Source: Humulus lupulus
Lineage: Eukaryota > Streptophyta > Magnoliopsida > Rosales > Cannabaceae
NCBI RefSeq assembly: GCF_963169125.1
Contig: NC_084802.1
Span: 26,107,107 to 26,171,106, forward strand
Length of the DNA: 64,000 nucleotides
Direction of reading: 5' to 3'
Shown piece after piece: positions 12,086 to 23,477 of the stretch. How positions within the stretch are numbered: position 1 is the stretch's first letter; each line of letters starts with the position of its first letter. Made by a program: the position numbers and the translations under genes. The notes below the pieces were generated by a model. The model saw only the letters and a list, made by a program, of their open reading frames with translations, was not told the DNA's origin and searched no databases.

Positions 12086-13913
12086 TGTATCTTTTTGCCC
12101 TAATTAAAACATAATTTCTTTGTAATCTCATTTATTATCAATAAAATAATAGAAATCATTTTTTGACTTGGTCAATCACTTTGCTCACATGTTTGATTTT
12201 CATGATTATTTGTTTAATAGAAACTTCTATTAAATCTCGAGCATATAGCTAATCATATTTATAGTGACATCATCACAATGGAATATAAATATGATTATAT
12301 GTTCAAAATAAGTTAGTCCTAAGATTAGTCAGTGCACAGGATTTACAATGACTTGCCAATCTACGATATGATCTACTTACACATCACAGTGTTATGTTTT
12401 TTCCAGAACATTAGCAAAGTAGATAAGATCGGATGTATTTGTTACATCGGACTGGACCGATATTGATAGTAGATAGGATAAGTAAACATACCGTTATTAT
12501 CTATTCTAGTCATATCATATAGTTGACCATAGGTCAATTCAATCTCAATTTTGAATGGTTAGTATTCTAACTTATTATATTATTTGAGTTCTTTGACTTG
12601 TTTGTTACCAGCTTAGCTTACGGACTAGCTCATACTTACATCTTGGGAACTCGGTAGTATAATTGAGTGGGAGTGTTGATTATAGATATGAACATCTATA
12701 GCTTCTGATGAAGAAGTGAAACGTTGATTTCCTTTTAGTTTGGTTCAAGGTGCTAAATGATAGAGATCTCATTTCAGTAATTAATATTAGTTTACTAAAA
12801 TATCATTTACAAGGAACAAAGTGTTTTAAGGATAAAATACAATGAGGGCTAAAACGATATTCTAGTCTCATTTCATTATAGATCGTCTATAGAGGATTGA
12901 GTGACAATTATTGTTGTAACAATGGATAATTAATAACGTATCTATATTGCTTATAGAGTGAATTTAGTGGAGTCACGATGAATTAATAAGTTAGTAAATT
13001 TATTTGTTAGATTAATGATAACTTATTGGAGCTTGATTTCATAGGCCCATGGTCCCTACTGTACCTTGGATAAAATCATCTAGATAGTCTCAACTAATTG
13101 ATTTAATTATTAATTAGAATAATCAAAGTTGACTAGGTCAATTTTGGATAGTTTCACAGAGTTATGTAATTTAGAGAAGGAAAGAGAAATTAGGGCAGAT
13201 TTATTAATTGAGATAAATTAGTATCTAAATTAATAAATAAGTTTAAATCAATGTTCAAATTATAAATAATTAATTTGATAAAGGACTTGAATAATTATTT
13301 AATTAATTAATCAATAGAAAATAATACAGACCTTGATTTTAAGTCAAGCAGGCTTGTAATTAAATGAGAAATTTCACGGGCCTAAAGCCCATGATAATTT
13401 TAACCTAGGGCTGATATTATATATTACTTTATTGATTTTTTAATTAAATTAAATGGTCTAATTGAGTCTATAAAATGTGTGCTAAGTGAGAGATGAAAGA
13501 CACAAGTTTTTTTATAACATAAGAAGATCTAGTAGGTCTTAGATTCTCTCTACAAACATAAGTCATTTTCTAAGCCGCATTATTATTTTCTCTTCTTCTC
13601 TCTGTATCTATCTCATGTGTTGAGAATCGCCCACCCTAGTCTAGGTGATTCTAAGGATACTTTGGAAGGTTGTGAAGAAAATTTAAGAACGGTTCAGTTT
13701 CTTGGTAATAATATTCTACAACAAAAAGGATACAAGGGTTAGAGAAACTGAAGGAATGACTCATTCATTCCACTATACAATAATGTAAGTGTTCTTATCA
13801 TTATCTCTTTATGAATTTGATTTTAAAAACATGTTCTAGGTTGTCTCATATTAATTTGTTTAATATAAGATTTACATGAAAATAAACAAGATCTTGTATA
13901 AGTTTTCCCAACA
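12086..13913 (+). mobile_element. Copia LTR with eroded start
   Basis: Nearly collinear with the solo LTR 14495-16347 over about 1.8 kb, from GCCCTAATTAAAAC to TAAGTTTTCCCAACA. Its first bases (TGTATCTTTTTGCCC) are degraded relative to TGTTGGGGTTTTATGCCC. A TATA-like TCTATAAAATG lies at about 13469. The flanks TTTAT and TGAAC do not match, so no TSD supports independent insertion; the left boundary seems rearranged. Confidence 0.7.
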
Positions 13914-14494
13914 TGAACATCTATCAACACTTGGAAAATATTTCTTTACTATTTTAGATTTAACACATAATTCGCATTTATCGTGCTCATTCACATCACA
14001 ATTAATCAATCCACATTTAATAACATTTTTAATTATACTATAACATATATGAGCAAGTCTATTATGTCATAAGGTAATAGAATTGGAATTAACCACATTG
14101 CAAGATGTAGATGTCATATCATTTTTGTCACTATCAAGAGCATAAAGTTTGATCAAACTCTATTTTGATATCAGATTTACTCAATAGACTTCCACTCACA
14201 ATGTTTCTAGTCATATCAGGAACATAGAAAACATTAGTTACAGTCACTTTTTTTCCATTAGTGAAGAATACATCAATGCAGCCCCTTCCAAGTATTTTGG
14301 ATTTCTTTTCATTTCTCATTTAGACTTCAAGTCCCGCCTTTCACTTTCAATGGATTTGAAAAAAGTTTTATCATAGGTTTCATGAATGGTGGCACAAATA
14401 TCATACCACCATCCTTGCACCTTTCCTTGGGTTGCATTAACTTAACTCAAGGTTGCAATGATCTCAACATCAAATGCATTGGTCTTGGTATATT
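13914..14494 (-). pseudogene. Copia protease to pre-integrase fragment
   Basis: Minus-strand translation of 14134-14319 contains GRGCIDVFFTNGKKVT and VTNVFYVPDMTRNIVSGSLL, the conserved stretch between protease and GAG-pre-integrase domain of Ty1/copia polyproteins. Upstream in minus orientation, a broken protease site is recognisable in the order GWWYD, then ICATIH, where an active enzyme would have D-T/S-G-A. The piece is the continuation of the gag fragment at 16348-16614, from which it is separated by the solo LTR 14495-16347. The rest of integrase, RT and RNase H is missing; the sequence stops at the copia LTR ending at 13913. Non-functional. Confidence 0.75.
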
Positions 14495-16347
14495 TGTTGG
14501 GGTTTTATGCCCTAATTAAAACCCAAATTCTTTGTAATCTCATTTTTATTATCAATAAAAGAATAGAAATCATTTTTTGACTTGGTCAATCACTTTGCTC
14601 ACATGTTTTATTTTCATGATTATTTGTTTAATATAAACTTCTATTAAATCCCGAGCATATAGCTAATCTTATTTATAGTGACGTAATCACAGTGGAATAT
14701 AAATATGATTATATGTTCAAAAATAAGTTAGTCCTAAGATTAGTCAGTGCACCGGATTTACACTGACTTGCCAATCTACGATATGATCTACTTACACATT
14801 ACAGTGTTATGTTCTTTCCAGAACATTAGCAAAGTAGATAAGATCGGATGTATTTGTTACATCGAACAGGACTGATATTGACAGTTGATAAGATAAGTAA
14901 ACATACCGTTATTATCTATTCTAGTCATATCATATAGTTGACCATAGGTCAATTCAATCTCAATTCTGAGTGGTTAGTATTCTAACTGATTGTATTATTT
15001 GAGTTCTTTGACTTGTTCGTTACCAGCTTACCCTACGGACTAGCCCATACTTACATCTTGGGAACTCGGTAGTATAATTGAGTGAGAGTGTTAATCATAG
15101 ATATGAACATCTATAGCTTCTGATGAAGAAGTGAAACGATGGTTTCCTTTTAGTTTGGTTCAAGGTGTTAAATGATAGAGATCTCATTTCAGTAATTAAA
15201 TTAGTTTACTGAAATATCATTTACAAGGAACTAAGTGTTTTAAGGATAAAATACAATGAGGGGTAAAACGGTATTTTAGTCCTATCTCATTGTAGACCGT
15301 CTATAGAGGATTGAGTGACAATTATGGTTGTAACAATGGATAATTAATAGCGTATCTATATTTGTTATAGAGCGTTCTATGAATTCAAGAGTGCAATTCC
15401 AAGTCTATAGTGGAGTCACGAGGAATTAATAAGTTAGTAAATTTATTTGTTAGATTTATGATAACTTATTGGAGCTTGATTTCATAGGCCCATGGTCCCC
15501 ATTGTACCTTGGATAAAATCATCTAGATAGTCTCAATTAATTGATTTAATCATCAATTAGAATTATCAAAGTTGACCAGGTCAATTTTGGATAGTTTCAC
15601 AGAGTTGTGTAATTTTGAGAAGAAAAGAGAAATTATGGCAGATTTATTAATTAAGATAAATTGGTATCTAAATTAATAAATAAGTTTAAATCAAGGTTCA
15701 AATTATAAATAATTAATTTGATAAAGGATTTAAATAATTATTTAATTAATTAAATCAATAGAAAATAATACAAGCCTTGATTTTTAGTCCAATGGGCTTA
15801 TAATCAAATGGGAAATTTCACGGGCCTATAGCCCATGATAATTTCGACCTAGGGCTTCAAAATGGCTGTTATTTTCTTGATTTTTTAATTAAATTAAATG
15901 GACTAATTGAGTCTATAAAAGGAGTGCTTATAGAGAAGTCAAGACAAGGGTTTTTGATAAGTCAGATTTTCTGATAGTTTTATATTCTCTCTAAACACAA
16001 GTCCTTTTCTAAGCCACTTTCTTATTTTCTCTTCTTCTCTCTATATCTATCTCATGTGTTGAGAATTGCCCACACTAGTCTAGGTGGTTCTAAGGATACA
16101 TTGGAAGATCGTGAAGAAAATAGAAGATCGGTTCAGTTTCTTGATAATACTCTGCGACAGAGAGGATACAAGAGTTAGAGAAACTGAAGGAAGGACTCTT
16201 AATTCCGCTGCGTATACTGTAAGTATTCTATTTTTGTTTCTCTTTGAATTCAATTTTAGAAACATGTTTTAGGCTATCTCGTATTAATTTGTTTAATATT
16301 AGATATACATGAAAATAAATAAAGATCCTGTATAAGTTTTTCCTACA
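14495..16347 (+). mobile_element. Copia solo LTR, complete
   Basis: Starts TGTTGGGGTTTTATGCCC and ends TTTTTCCTACA, with a perfect duplication ATATT at 14490-14494 and 16348-16352. A TATA box (TCTATAAAAGG) sits at about 15912. There is no internal sequence of its own family. It is inserted, in opposite orientation, inside a minus-strand copia gag-protease region. It is the reference copy for the copia LTRs at 2445, 12086 and 53399. Confidence 0.9.
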
Positions 16348-16614
16348 ATATTAACTTAGGTTTGCAATGATCTCAACATCAAATGCATTGACCATAGTAT
16401 CTTCACTTTCTTTTGCAATGATCTCATCATCAATTGCATGGACATGTTCACCTTCTCTTAAGGTTGCATTAGTCTCATCACTACATGCATGAACTATGTC
16501 AATTCTCTTTAGGGTTATCATACATTCCTCGTTGAATGCATTAAATTCAATTAAGGTCACAAAGATCTCATCATCAATTGTATTAATCCTAATCACATTA
16601 TGGTTAACTTCATA
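16348..16614 (-). pseudogene. Copia gag C-terminal linker with 17-residue repeats
   Basis: The minus-strand frame here carries an acidic repeat of 17 residues with core (N/H)A-x-D-x-E-I, seen for example as NTIDDEIFVTL, NAFNEECMITL, HACSDETNATL, HAIDDEIIAKE and NAFDVEIIANL. A sixth copy lies across the solo LTR insertion at about 14455-14480. The piece continues upstream into 38066-38327, beyond the Tat solo LTR, and downstream into the protease remnant at 13914-14494. It fits the variable spacer between the gag zinc knuckle and protease of a copia element. It is not functional because it is split by insertions and contains stops. Confidence 0.6.
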
Positions 16615-17178
16615 ATTACTGTTGACTTGTGAAACTGGCCAACGGTCGTATGTACAGTATACGACACCTTTTGAACGAACTAAATAGAATAAATGATAGA
16701 GTACAATTATCTTAAATAAACACACAGGAATTTTATAGTGGTTCAGCCTTGTTCTGATGAATAGTAATAACCTAATCCACTTAGTCTTTAGTATTGAATT
16801 ACTCAAAAATTACAAGTATGAACTGATGAGTTCACTCCTCAGAAAGATTTTTCTCCCAAAATTCCAGAAAAAGAGAGCCTAGGCTCCCACGTCCCCAAAA
16901 AAATCCCCTTTATGAAGCCCTGGGTCCTTTATTTATAGTACCCAGGGGCTTTTATATGATCAGTAGTACTGGAGATCGTGGTTTGGTACACGATCATTAT
17001 GAGTGGAGATACGTGTCTACCTCCCCATAATTATGAGATCGCGAGTCTTCTCGTTGTTTCTCTAGATCGTGGTGGATAATGCATGATAGAAACCTCTAGG
17101 AAGATGTTAAGTCTCTGTTGGTATATGAGACTTAGGTGCTAGGCCCGACGACCCGAGCTTGGGTGCTAGGCCTGTGAC

Positions 17179-19617
17179 TGTAATGCCCTGGTTACTCCAA
17201 GACTGTTATTGTGAGCTTTGAACCGTGCTTAACTCGCTAATCGAGTCCTTTTGTTGTAAACATACATCTAGGTGTTATTAATAGGCTAAGGTGAAAAACT
17301 CGATCAAAAGGAAATGATATATTTTATTTAAAACATAAAACTGTACATGGGCCCATAAAAACATTTACAAATTATTTTCAATCCAAAATGGTCATTACAG
17401 TGTAAAAATTACAACCTTCCGACCTAAGCGGCAAAATATAGGGTCAACCCCTAGTTCTTCTGAGAAACACCTTGGCTGTGGTGGTCAAGTGGTCACATAT
17501 GTACACATCACCACCTAAGCTCTCCACTCAAGGCTGGGTGAGCTTTTCTTTCCCTTTACCTGCACCACATAGCACCCATGAGCCAAGGCTCAACAAGAAG
17601 CTCATTACTGCATGTATATAATATCAAATGAGGATCATGATAATCATATTGGGCTTGTAGCCCAGAACAGATAAGTGAATATCACTTTATGATCTTGATA
17701 ATCATACTGGGGCTTCTAGCCCAAATCAGATGAGTGATTAACACTTTGAGATTCTAATAATCATGCTGGAGCATATAGCCCTAATCAGATGAGTGATTTA
17801 ACACTTTGAGATTCTGATAACCATGATGGGGCTTATAGCCCATAGCAATGTGACGATGCAGTCACCTGGGCCTTCTGGCCCTGACTCTAAGTAACTAGCC
17901 ATTAGACTAGATAAGCGCTTTTAGTTTTCATCGAACTTGAGGTCGGTCAGGCATTAATGCTCATGATGAGTCATTCAATACTTATGTCGATTAGATCTAA
18001 TCTTTTTGGCTTGCGTTAAACACGCTAATACCATTCTTGACTCATACGTCAATTCTATACGACCAGTGCTCAGTACTACTATCGAACTTGACTAATAAGT
18101 CACAGCTTCACAGTCAGTATTGACACCATTGCCAATTCCTGACTCATAGGTCAGTGCCATTCACAGATAAGCAAGATTTCTAAGCATGCCTCATTAATAT
18201 GCAATCAATGTCCACATTTACAACACTCAACATGCCTCATTAATAACCATGCATGTCACATATGGGGTGCAGTTTTCTTACCTCTGGTTCGAGCGAGAAA
18301 CAATAAAAGAATGACCCTTGAGAACGATCAATCCTTTGATTCCTTAGCGGTCACCTAGTCATAACCAAATATAACTCCCATCAATGAAAATGAGCAATGA
18401 AAGGTCCATGACCTAAACCTCACTCCTGGTACCTCGAATCGTACCCAAACGTTGAGTAGATTCGATCATGAGCCTTATTGAAACCTCGAGCCAAAAACCC
18501 TCAAAAATTCCCAAAATGTGAATTTGGAAAAGTAGGGTAGTGCTACAGCGCTGCCCCCCTAGCGCCCCACCACTACAAGTAGGGGAGTTTTGCCCTGGCT
18601 AGCGCTGTAGAGCCCTCCTTTGGGCGTTGTAGCGCTAGGACAAGGCATAACTGCCCTGGTTTTTCCCTCCTTCGACTTCTCCATTTCCAACCTAAAAAAC
18701 ATATCCCAAACCTCGTCCAAACTCCTAATTGAACCCAAATAACCACTCTATAAGTCCTAGGCATCATAACCCAATCAATCATAGCCAAAAACTTCCAACA
18801 ATCCTTAACTATCCAACTCAAAATCCAAGCTGAAATCCAAATGAAAAAAAAGTTGAGTTTTAATGGCTAGAAACTTACCTCAAGCTCAGTTTAGAACCCT
18901 CTTCAATGGTAGAACAAAACCCTAAGCCCTCAAGACTCACTTCCCTAGCTTAATTCCTCAAATTAAGCTCAAAAACTCAAAGAGAAAAGGAAGAAAGATG
19001 GTGTACAGAAGAAGAAGATAAATGCTCTGTTTTACTTAAGCTTCTACAGCCTTCAAATAGCTATATCTATCCTTAGGGTAAAAAGACAATATTGCCCCTA
19101 GGTCATTTAAAGTCCTTTAAAGGCTCCAAGGGTAAAACCGTCATTGCCCGCCTATCTCGTTAATCTTAATTAACGCTCTCCAATTCCCATTATTCCCAAT
19201 ATTCTCAAGTACCAATAAGTCATATCCCATTACCCTTTAATTCTTGGTAATGTTCTAATCACCAAATTACCTCGAGACTCACCCCGAGCCCCGAAATTAA
19301 CCCCGTTATGACCAAACCGCTAACTAGCATTCAAAGATCATCGCATGCCGAATAGCTTGAACAAATCCACATTATAATGTGGCCTCATCAATAATCACCA
19401 ACATGCATGAAAATATACAAGTATGCCCTTAACATGCCAAATTACCAAAATGTCCTTATAACAAAATGTGAACCCACATGCATGCATTTATCATCATATA
19501 ATAATATAATTCACATAAATATACATATAATCATTTAATGACATAATAAATCAATTATGGCCCTCCCGGCCTTCTAATCCGACCATTAAACCTCATTAGG
19601 GATTTTGGGGCATTACA
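17179..19617 (-). repeat. Tekay 3' LTR
   Basis: 2439 bp. In plus-strand terms it begins TGTAATGCCCTGGTTACTCC and ends GATTTTGGGGCATTACA. On the minus strand it starts TGTAATGCCCCAAAATCC, like the LTRs at 3066 and 38328. It is followed internally by a polypurine tract. Confidence 0.88.
17634..17855. repeat. Tandem repeat, about 4 x 60 bp, in the Tekay LTR
   Basis: Diverged units share GATAATCATA, a (G)GGGCTT-TAGCCC palindromic core, CAGATGAGTGA and AACACTTTGAG. They begin near 17634, 17692, 17752 and 17813. The GGGCTT/TAGCCC core in each unit could form a short hairpin. Confidence 0.75.
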
Positions 19618-19633
19618 ACTATCCCCTCCTTAC
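19618..19633 (-). promoter_or_regulatory. Polypurine tract of the Tekay element
   Basis: On the minus strand, GTAAGGAGGGGATAGT directly precedes the 3' LTR. This position and composition fit the plus-strand primer for reverse transcription. Confidence 0.8.
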
Positions 19634-19639
19634 AAAAAT

Positions 19640-20876
19640 TTCATCCTCGAAATTTACCTGAACAGCTCGGGATACTGACTCTACATATCTGACTCCAACT
19701 CCAGGTCACTTCCTCGACCTTTCTGTTCCTCCATAATATCTTAACAAAAGGTATTGTTTTATTCCTGAGGACCTTGTCCTTTCTGTCAAGTATCTAGACT
19801 GACTGTTCCTCATAGGAGAGATCTGCCTCAAGTTCCAGATCTTTGTAACTCAAGACATGAGTCACATTAGATACATACCTCCGAAGAGTTGAAACATGAA
19901 ATACATTATGCACGGCCGACAATGCCGGTGGTAATGCCAACGTGTAAGCCATCTGACCAATCCTCTCCAAGATCTCAAATGGAACTACAAATCTAGGGTT
20001 CAGCTTGCCCTTCTTCCCAAATCTTCTCACCCCTTTCCATGGCGAGACTCTAAGGAAGACATAGTCTCCTACTTGGAACTCCACGTTCCTACGTTTGGGA
20101 TCTGCATAACTTTTCTGTCTACTCTGAGAAGCGAGCATCCGAGCTCTAATCTTCTTAATGGCCTCACTGGTCCTCTGAATTGCCTTAAGACCCAAGTATC
20201 TCCTTTCCCCTGTCTCATCCCAATGAATGGGAGATCTGCATTTCCTACCATACAACATCTCGTAAGGTGCCACCCCAATGGTAGACTGATAACTGTTGTT
20301 GTAGGAAAACTCTATCAAAGGTAGATACTTACTCCAGGATCCACCAAAGTCCAGCACACATGCTTGCTACATGTCCTCTAATATCTGGATCGTCCTCTTA
20401 GATTGTCCATCTGTCTGAGGATGATAAGCAGTGCTAAAATTTAACTGTGTTCCCATGGCCTTCTGTAAACTTTCCCAGAACTTGAAAGTGAATGTAGGGT
20501 CCCGATCTGACACGATAGACCTCAGTGGTCCATGGAGGCGCACGGTCTCTCTCACATAGAGATCTGCGTACTGGTCAATTGTATAATTAGTCCTCACTGG
20601 TAAGAACTGAGCTGACTTAGTATATCGATCCACAATAATCCAAATAGAATCATGTTGATCAACAGTCCTGGGCAACCCTACCACGAAATCCATCGTGATG
20701 TCCTCCCATTTCCACTATAGGATGTCTAGAGGCTGCAATAACCTTGCTGGCCTCTAATGCTCAGCCTTGACCTGTTGACGTGTCAAGCACTTAGCCACAT
20801 ACTCCACTACTTCCCTCTTCATCCCAGGCCACCAATACAATGATCTCACATCCTGGTACATCTTCGTGGTGCCTAG
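19640..20876 (-). pseudogene. Tekay integrase core, C-terminus and chromodomain remnant
   Basis: Integrates the Tekay cDNA. The minus-strand segment starts inside the zinc-binding domain ([17 protein letters not shown] at 20754-20876), then the DDE core at 20367-20693 with MDFVVGLPRT and SDRDPTF. The third catalytic residue is changed: the normal GQSERT motif reads GQSKRT, a Glu-to-Lys replacement. The C-terminal part (19794-20357) contains YNNSYQ, GVAPYEMLYGRKCRSP, GDYVFLRVSPWKG and VFHVSTLRRY. A degenerate chromodomain in broken frames (WRNRKVEEVTW) follows at about 19650-19793, placing the element among chromoviruses. Stops at 20364 and 20754 split the frame. The missing N-terminal zinc finger is at 33726-34034, beyond the inserted Tat-1. 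Confidence 0.88.
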
Positions 20877-21648
20877 TGTACGCCCTAAATATCCGCGAGC
20901 TATTTGCGAGCTGGAAAAGGGCCTAATTTGATCTGCCAGGTGTAAATCGTCCACTCGGAGCTGTTATTACGGGTTTCCACCTGTCTAGTCCGAGTTGATT
21001 AGAGAGTTAGTAGTTCACTCAAAGGCAGCGGGTCAGCGATATGGATATCACGAGCTGGCGCTACATCAAGTTCATGATGCGGCATAGGTCTGACACCCGA
21101 ACCCTTGTAAAGACAACCATGCAATGTAAACGTGCATATATCAGACATCACATGTCTATTCTATTCTTGAATTCTTGGGCACGCAGTATAAACGTGTGTA
21201 TTCAGACATCCCATGACTGGTTAGGGCCATGCGGCCCATTATCCCTCCTTACCTATTGATTAGACCACACTTCACTATCAAGTTTTAGGAATTAATCATC
21301 AGTGTCACAGATATGACGTGAGGGGTAAAGAGGTCGCGGGATAACCCCCTTACCAACCCAGGTATCCTCTCCCTATAAATACCAAGACCCTGGGCATCAT
21401 AAGGGGTTGGCAGATTATGGAAAAGAAACACTCTGTAAGAAATAGTCAAGAGATATCAATAATATCGACTGGTGGACTAGAGGGATTTTAACCTTCGAAC
21501 CACCTAAAAAGAAAGGAGTGATCACCTTCCCATGTTATTAATTTCCCAAGTCTAGAATTAAACTATTTTCATATTACGGTTCACTAATTAGCACTAATCC
21601 ATCCTATTTATTCGTATAATTACCTATTGGCGAAGAACCGCGTCAACA
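20877..21648 (+). repeat. Tat-1 5' LTR
   Basis: 772 bp, TGTACGCCCTAAATATCC to CGCGTCAACA. It has a TATA box at 21372-21380 and is followed by the primer site. Compared with the 3' LTR it has an extra 11 bp near its start (CTATTTGCGAG region). Confidence 0.92.
21371..21381 (+). promoter_or_regulatory. TATA box of Tat-1 5' LTR
   Basis: CCTATAAATACC about 270 bp before the LTR end. The same box occurs in the 3' LTR at about 33443. Confidence 0.6.
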
Positions 21649-21651
21649 GTT

Positions 21652-21670
21652 TGGTGCTTTCATTAAGAGG
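21652..21670 (+). promoter_or_regulatory. Tat-1 primer binding site
   Basis: TGGTGCTTTCATTAAGAGG lies three bases after the 5' LTR. Tat-2 has the same core (GCTTTCATTGAGAG) in the same place. The TGG start fits a tRNA 3' CCA, but I could not assign the tRNA. Confidence 0.65.
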
Positions 21671-21702
21671 ATTTAGATTGGTGTTATCACAAAAACCCGA
21701 TC

Positions 21703-23470
21703 ATGGTGGTTACTCATTCAAGACATGGTAACGAGGTGGATCAACATGATGGGCAGAAGGCCCACCATGCCGCCATATCCGATGAACAAAACCTTGAGAC
21801 CCAGCAGCGACCGAGAAAGCAGCCTATGGTCCAGGGCGACACCGGGAGTTCGGTGCCCCAGCCGCCCAATCCGAACCCAGATTTCCTGACGGTGATAGAG
21901 ATGGAGAACATACAGTTGAGGAGTCAGCTGTCCAGAGCAAACAAGCAAATCGAAGAAGTCTTAGCCCGGTTACCCCCTCTTACAACCGACGCTAACGTCG
22001 GAAAGAGGCAAAGTGGGACTCATAAGTTCCGCCGAGATAACCGGTCCAGGCCCAGCCGATCAGTCAGAGCCTCGACTCCGAGTTCTACCCCCACGTCACA
22101 CCACCACCAGGAAACTGTGTTTGAGGAGTTTCCTAGGGCCAATCAGCAATTCAGCTGGTCAGTCCGAACCTCAACTCCTAGCTCGATTCCACCATCGAAC
22201 GCACCCATAAGGGCCTGAGGCAGCTCGTGGAGGAGATCCGGGGAGGGCTCGTGAAGACAGCTTGATCCGACCAGCCATCCTGCACCCCGTTCTGACCGCC
22301 GAGCGCAGGATGCTGGGGATGGTAGAGTGGAGCAGTCGTGACCTAACTTGATCCACCCAGACGGGACTAGGATTGCATCATCAGTTAGGCATCCCTCGTC
22401 GCCAATAAGATACCCATCTCCTCCCCATCCAGTTTGGGACATTCCAGCCCACGGGAGCAGCAGAAGAAATCCTCCTTCCGCCGGTCCTTCCCATTACAGT
22501 CGAGCGTGCGGGGAAGTCCTGGATCCTCACCCCCAGCAGAGGGCTCCAAGCTTTTCAAACGGGAGTTACTGGACCAGGAGCCACTGAAGTGGCAAGTCTG
22601 GTGAAGACCTACGCAATCACTTGAGTTCAGCGCAAAGCCCTCGGGCCACCCCGAAGGCCGACCTTTGAGATCGCCTCAACTCACAGAGGGGAGATCCGGC
22701 TAGAAATGGTAATCATGCTCACCGAGGGGATGGTCTTTCAGAAGTACGTGAAAGTGGGAGTGTCCCAACTAACCAAGCTCAAGCTTGGAGGGACAATAAC
22801 CCGCCTAACGCTTACAATGGAACTGGAGCTGTTGAATAGCCCCAGAACAACCAAGGTAGCAAGGACCAAAACCTAGAGCATTTAGCTCAGATGGAGGAGC
22901 TGCTGAAGAAGCTTTTGTCAGACAAGGAAAAAGACGAATACGACTCGGGGGACGAACTCGAGCTCTTCACCCCCAACATAGCGTCCACGATGTATCCACC
23001 AGGTTTCCGAATGCCCCACTTGTCTAAGTTCGATGGAGACGAAGACCCGTTGGATCATTTGGGTATGTTCAACACCCTGATGATGGCCCACAACATCGGT
23101 CTCGAGCTAAGGTGTTTGATATCCCTTCCACCTTGACTGGGCTGGCCAGGCAATGGTTCAAGCAGTGTAAAAAGTAGTCCATCAGCTCGTGGAAGAGTTT
23201 TTCTACCGACTTCAAGAGGGCGTTCCGAGCTTATCAAGCTGCCCGCATCAAAGCTGACACCCTGGCGAACGTGAAGCAGCAGCCCGGGGAACCTTTGAAA
23301 GCTTACTTGGGCAGGTTTGCAAACGTCGCGGCTCAAGCCAGGGATGCGGAAGACAGTTCCAAGCTTATGGCCTTGAGGTCTAGAATCCTCGTTGGTGGTG
23401 GGTTATGGAAAGAGATATAGAGAAGAGGTGTTAGCACCATAAATGAATTCCTGAACAAGGCCCATGAATA
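21703..23470 (+). pseudogene. Tat-1 gag, N-terminal and capsid part
   Basis: Structural polyprotein forming the particle in which reverse transcription occurs. The start ATG at 21703 (MVVTHSRHGNEVDQ) opens 171 residues with a short coiled coil (MENIQLRSQLSRANKQIEEVLARL) and Ser/Pro-rich stretches. The capsid region resumes at 22891-23136 (YPPGFRMPHLSKFDGDEDPLDHL). After a frameshift near 23115 it continues in another frame with FKRAFRAYQAARI and PGEPLKAYLGRFANVAAQA, the retrotransposon gag domain. In-frame stops at about 23176, 23419 and 23469, plus heavily broken sequence at 22219-22890, make this a pseudogene. The frame continues directly into 23478-24755. Confidence 0.82.
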
Positions 23471-23477
23471 GATAAAC

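Noticed and set aside
12086..16347. A complete short LTR element (TRIM/LARD-like) with two LTRs
   Set aside because: The second LTR has its own TSD, the first has none, and the middle is opposite-strand copia coding sequence without primer or polypurine sites.
22143..22442. Minus-strand gene in the gag region of Tat-1
   Set aside because: No family motif; it overlaps broken plus-strand gag and disappears as a shadow of GC-rich sequence.
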